This document shows positions 59,201 to 64,000 of a stretch of DNA of 64,000 bases, piece after piece. A program made the translations under genes and the position numbers. Position 1 is the first letter of the stretch. Each line of letters starts with the position of its first letter. The stretch lies in contig OU612070.1 of assembly GCA_914767715.1 (NCBI GenBank), forward strand, positions 1,133,501 through 1,197,500, given 5' to 3'. The DNA comes from Membranipora membranacea (taxonomy: Eukaryota > Bryozoa > Gymnolaemata > Cheilostomatida > Membraniporidae). Below the pieces are notes generated by a model that was not told where the DNA came from, did no database searches, and worked only from the letters and a program-made list of their open reading frames with translations.

Positions 59201-60440
59201 TGCATGCAATAAAAATTGAAATTCAGACATGAATTTGCAACTAAAAGTAAATGTGCAGCGGTAAAGTCATGTAGTCGGGGACCAGTGTGGCCACAATCCG
59301 ATTAATCTAGTTTGGAACTACTACCAGTCCAAGCATTCAGGCAGGCTAGTCACTCTAACTCATGAACCCAAAACCATCACAGAGCAGACGCCAACTCTCC
59401 AGGTAGACAAGACTGCTTAATGTTAGAGATATACCTTGGGCAGCTTCCTCATCCTACCAGTCTGGTCCTGGTCCGGTTCCGATCTGGCTCTTGTCTGGCT
59501 CTAATCCACGAATCAGTAAACATAGACAATCTGGAAAATGCAAAAAAATTTAATTCTTACACTACCTGAGTGATGGATGAAATCCCCAGAGATGATCCTC
59601 TATGTTTGTGTATTTTATTTACTAAGGACTGAAATCAATAACCAGATTTATGTAGTTTGTTGTGTTAATGTCAATAAGTAGGTGTGACAAGAAAACAAAA
59701 TGCCTTGTGGGAAGGCCAAAAAAAAATTAAGTCTCTCCAGGTCTATTAGTCACTGTGTAAGAATGGGATCAGCGGTAATTATCTAACTATTGAACACAAG
59801 ATTTTGCAATGACATTCAATAATAATTCCTAAACCTTAAATCCGCCTATAAATAATTTACTCAACCTATTCTTTTGTCTGGAAAAAGTACAAGCGGATAC
59901 TTAGTATGTCCTCACCGGGATAAGCTGACAAGAGAAAATAACGAGAGGCTCCAGCCTGGCAAAAAATTGCAGTCACGTCTTCACCTTTGTAGTACAAACT
60001 CGTGCAGTAATAGTCCGGAGGCCGGATGTTGACTTTTCCACTAGACAGAGCTTAGATTGCTCCCTGATATCTAATAGTTATAGCAGACTGCGAAGGTCTG
60101 CATAAAAAATATTTTTGCAAATGAAATTTAAATTTTTAAAGTTTACAGTGCTGTCTCATGGCATTGAAGAAAGAAACTAATATCTTTGTAAGAGAGGGCC
60201 TTGCCTTTATCATGGGCAGTGCGATGATTCCATTTCAAAAGGAAATTAGCCTTTGTTACACATAGGTTATACCCCTCTTTCTTAAATAGATTGTGCAATT
60301 GCGCTTTGTCTTCAAACTTCCCATTTCAGTTAAGCCAGATTTCAATTTTACAATTTGAATTTCAAGCTGTTAATTTATTAATTTTTGAAAATATTGGTAT
60401 ATTTCATCATCGAAGTAGGAGTGATGCATATTAATGGTAC
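56239..60440. other. region upstream of the Sox gene, no gene seen
   Basis: Long AT-rich intergenic DNA with a TA microsatellite near 56795. Open frames at 57712-57998, 58369-58671 and 58874-59068 on the - strand have no recognised domain or partner exons. Regulatory elements of the Sox gene may be here, but none can be named from sequence. Confidence 0.4.
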
Positions 60441-60450
60441 CAACAAGCAT

Positions 60451-60666
60451 CGACCGCTCACCTTCTTACTGAGACGACCACTCACCTTCTTACTGAGACG
60501 ACCGCTCACCTTCTTACTGAGACGACCGCTCACCTTCTTACTGAGACGACCGCTCACCTTCTTACTGAGACGACCGCTCACCTTCTTACTGAGACGACCG
60601 CTCACCTTCTTACTGAGACGACCGCTCACCTTCTTACTGAGACGACCGCTCACCTTCTTACTGAGA
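60451..60666. repeat. 24-bp minisatellite, nine copies
   Basis: CGACCGCTCACCTTCTTACT plus GAGA is repeated nine times with almost no variation (one CCACTCA variant). Because 24 is a multiple of three, both strands are open (RPLTFLLR on +, SGRLSKKV on -). There is no spacer between units, no splice context and no homologous protein in view, so it is taken as non-coding. Confidence 0.95.
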
Positions 60667-63660
60667 CGCTGAACAGTTTGATTTATTTACTCTATGCTGT
60701 TTGCAGGGCTGTCTTAGCATTTGTTCGTTTTATGAAAACTTGTCACACACCGAGCAAGGTCCTGCAACATAACTTGTATGTAGCCAGGTCCTGTTTGTGA
60801 AACTGCTTTTAAAAGTGTATAAGGTTAAAGTGTACAAAATACACCGTTTGCCAAGGGCTTGAGCTTTGGTAGAGCAGAAAATATCAAAGTAAAACATCCA
60901 TCAGCTGCCTGCAACCATTCTGCCAAGCAGAAATCTAACCACGATTGCCTTTAAGCTGCTGTTACCCTATTGACAAATGACAGCTCAGTGCAAAGCTTTT
61001 AAATTTCCATTATCGGCTTGATTCTGGTCTAATTAAAACCAGGATAATCGAGAGAACTTCCAAACTTAATGCTATTAATTTGAATGTGCACCCACCGTTA
61101 CATAATGAATATTTATAGGTTTTATATAATAATACCTGGTAAATATCAGGAAAAACATTTATATCATCATTTATAAAATTCTGTTGTTCTCAGCGGAAGC
61201 CTCTGCTCATGACATGATGTAACTGGATGAGGTGACCACACTGGTAATAATACTTTGAGAGGTTGCCCTTGGTTTCCTAGCATTCCTCTTCCGATTGGCA
61301 TAATAATCTCTTAAAAGAAACTTGTGTGGTTGTAAATCGCTAGATTACCTTATTGTTATTGGTGACAAATAAAAAGAAAACAAAACACTTTGACACTTTA
61401 ACTTGTAATATTGCAGAGAAACTAGTAAACTGATATTCCACAATACACCAGATAAAATTGAATTATCAACTTAATTGAGAACCTTTCGAATTTCAAAATT
61501 TAAACCAACCGTTCAACCCTGTTCCCTGTTACTCCTGCGACTTAAACTATCAACTATAATGCCGCTTTTGCGAGGGATTACATCATTTCTGTCCATATAG
61601 CAGAGTGTACATTATTTTTCATATTGTGAAAAATATAGGCAGCCATCAATTTGATATAATAAATTTTCCATGCTGCCGACAAAGCTTACACAAAGCCATA
61701 CAAAACACTCAACTGTCAGTGATTGTCCCTTTTGTTCATGCTCTGCACTACGTAGAAAAAGGCTTTTCATCCGAAAGTAGGATAATATATTGAAAGTAAA
61801 AAACTGCTAGCCGTTTCCTGTTACTGATTACATCAGTATGGATGATCAGAGTTTGTTTTGCAGTAAGTAATGTCTTGATATATATTTACCACATAGTACA
61901 CAGTAGAAAGAAGCGTAGTTTTTGTCGATAGAAAGTTTTGTTGTGACGTTGCCGTTACATGGGAATAGTGTGCGCTACAGTTTGCCTTACCTCCAAACTC
62001 AGATACAGATAATCATGTGTCTTCTTAATGGAACTTGAATGGTCAGCAAGGGGAGTAGTAGGTGACACCCTGATTGAAACTATTGCAGGGCAGAGCTTGA
62101 AAAATGCGCTAGAAGAAGGATTTTCACCAGTCAAATGTTGTCACAAAAATGTATAACCTTGCTGCAAGTTGAACAGACCTCTGGCCAAAAGACAACAGTC
62201 ATACCGTAATTTGTTGGGATGTATCAACTTGGGTGGTAAAGTCTGCAGCATATTAGGAATTTTAAATCAAAGATTGTCTAGACTCATTGCCACTTGCTAT
62301 CAAAAGCTAAACCTTAATCCATGGTGTTAATGCTCTCTGTGGTTACATAGATTCCTAAAGTAAACATGACTCCAGCACCATAATTTTGAGAATTAAGGCT
62401 GCTTTAGTAAGGCTTAAGTCATTAGAAAAAAAAGATATTGTGTAATGAAAGTGCATTCAACGCGATGACACCTTCTAAACCTAGATTATAAAAATAAACC
62501 GGTGGCTATGGCGTCTCTGTACTCTGAGGATAGGCATCCTGTGCTGTAAGGCTGGGAGATATCTAACATGATAATTAGCGGAGGAGATGATTGATTGGTC
62601 TAGTTATGAGTTAATCCTGGCCTACCGGTTGGCCTAATATATTCTAGCCACCACACTTTCTATTTTTATGATATGCTTCCAAAATGATGAATGACTCTGT
62701 ATGAAGTGGTCACTTCTTCAGGGATTCAAGTTATTTCAGAAAGATTTCATGTTTTGGGAATCCAGGGGTCTATTTACGGTTGAATTTTTAAGCAGCTCAA
62801 CTAGCAGCTTCTTTCAAGCACACATCTCAGTATAAAGCTAGGAGCAGAAGTTCTAGTAAAGGATACTCTGCATGCTCATGATTTGAAACAAATCAGTGAG
62901 TCCAGCTAATATTTAATAGGGGGCCAAATAAGAATTAAGAGGAAACAGAAAATACATTGCATACATCAAATTACGGTTTAGTATGCTAGCTTAGAGCTTT
63001 CTGATTTCGTTACCAAGTATTTTCGGCCGACAATTTTCTAAATTGGATTGTTTTCATGAGTTCATGTCTACATGACTTGGGGATTCTCTGAATCTGTAAC
63101 AGTAATTGATCCCTGATGTTGACCCATCTTTGCCACAACTCAGAGTTTTGCAATAGTTCATAAAGAGAAAAAGTCCCAATCTGGTACACATCCCAATTGT
63201 ACATAGAAATATAAAGTAACCTCCAGAAATTATCAAGCATCTTTTGCACTCAATCCCCATTTAGGTACTTATATCTAATGAGAGCACTCTATTGAAATTA
63301 CTTATATATTCAAAATAACATCGCAAGACATTCGATTATTTATCTTCAAAGTGTTTATTGACATTCTCACTTACACCCGCATGGTTCTCTATGGCTTCTC
63401 TGTGGAAGGTTATTGTTCAAACCTCCATAACTTAACAGACCTAATTGGTCTGCATAATTATGCCTGATGGTAAAAAACCTCATAATTAATGAGGGTAAAT
63501 ATTTGGTGCTCATCAATTCAAATGGTATTTAGTGTTCAAGTAGAAGATTATCATTCATATGGTTTTGATTATGCAATAACTCATACATCAATATTTTAGC
63601 ATCTCTAACCATTGGAAGCTGAGTTTTAATTATGATTGTGATGAGTGTAATTAGTTTTAG
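60667..63660. other. intergenic, no gene seen
   Basis: AT-rich sequence. A - strand open frame at 63010-63249 ends in a donor-like CTTGGTAACG, but no acceptor, domain or partner exon was found. Confidence 0.4.
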
Positions 63661-63858
63661 CATTGACTACGCTACCGTTGACTGTCAGCCTGACCCTTGA
63701 TTGTGATAAACTATCTAATCGGATGTCAATTGTACACGGGAGAGAATTATCCATCGGCCCGGTACTCTTTGAAACGGTTGAGCGGGTGATGACGTATACA
63801 TTCAGAATGGAACTTGTCTCTTTCAAGCGTGGAGATGACTTGATCGACCTTATAGGTA
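63661..63858 (+). CDS. possible orphan exon of an unrecognised gene
   Basis: An open segment starts after a good acceptor (TAGTTTTAG) and stops at a good donor (CTTATAG followed by GTAATT). It encodes a 65-residue stretch including LPLTVSLTLDCDKLSNRM and MELVSFKRGDDLIDLIG, with balanced composition unlike its AT-rich surroundings. No family was recognised. The opposite strand is also open here (63626-63964), so strand and reality are unsure. If real, the gene continues beyond the right edge. Confidence 0.3.
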
Positions 63859-64000
63859 ATTTATAATGACCATCTGTCATCTTTATGCATATATTAAGTT
63901 GAGAGGTATTATCTACCTGTCTTACGTTAGATCGGGTTGTATAAGGGTTGTCAACCGGGGTCACCGGTCATGTGAAAACCAGTGACAGGTGGGCCAGCTG

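Noticed and set aside
60451-60666. A CRISPR-like array
   Set aside because: Units are contiguous with no unique spacers, and the DNA is from an animal genome.

Overview
The window is nuclear DNA from an invertebrate animal. It is AT-rich, carries genes split by spliceosomal introns with GT-AG borders, and is full of tRNA-derived SINE-like elements, non-LTR retrotransposon fragments, fold-back elements and minisatellites. There are no bacterial features. The gene set (ABCC exporter, lysine-bearing opsin, Reeler-domain protein, carbohydrate sulfotransferases, Sox factor) is animal. An opsin with the retinal-binding lysine argues against sponges and placozoans. The sequence alone does not settle whether the source is a cnidarian, a ctenophore or an invertebrate bilaterian.

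Layout: (1) 1-8922, + strand: the 3' two-thirds of an ABCC (MRP-type) transporter gene, 16 exons in the window, cut by the left edge. (2) 9440-17407, - strand: a complete seven-exon opsin gene, convergent with the transporter. (3) 17.4-24.8 kb: no convincing gene; a 1.5-kb fold-back element, a degenerate LINE fragment and duplicated repeats. (4) 24839-29802, + strand: a five-exon Reeler-domain secreted or GPI-anchored protein with a U2-snRNA-derived retroposon in its last intron. (5) 30511-38925 and 46785-51485, - strand: two head-to-tail paralogues of a CHST15-like sulfotransferase with the same five-exon structure, separated by 8 kb holding LINE fragments and repeats. (6) 54502-56238, - strand: a two-exon Sox gene closest to group C. 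(7) 56.2-64 kb: mostly intergenic, with a nine-copy 24-bp minisatellite and one possible orphan exon near the right edge.

Reading frames were joined by eye across introns. In each of the six main genes every exon border follows GT-AG and the phases add up, giving 841 codons plus stop (transporter, partial), 435 aa (opsin), about 421 and 422 aa (sulfotransferases) and 397 aa (Sox). The genes do not look like one pathway; this is an ordinary animal neighbourhood. The most unusual signals are at splice sites: a 28-bp tandem array that copies a 3' splice site five times, and a SINE-like insertion whose target duplication copies a 5' splice site, both in the ABCC gene. Next come the U2-derived retroposon and the long fold-back element.
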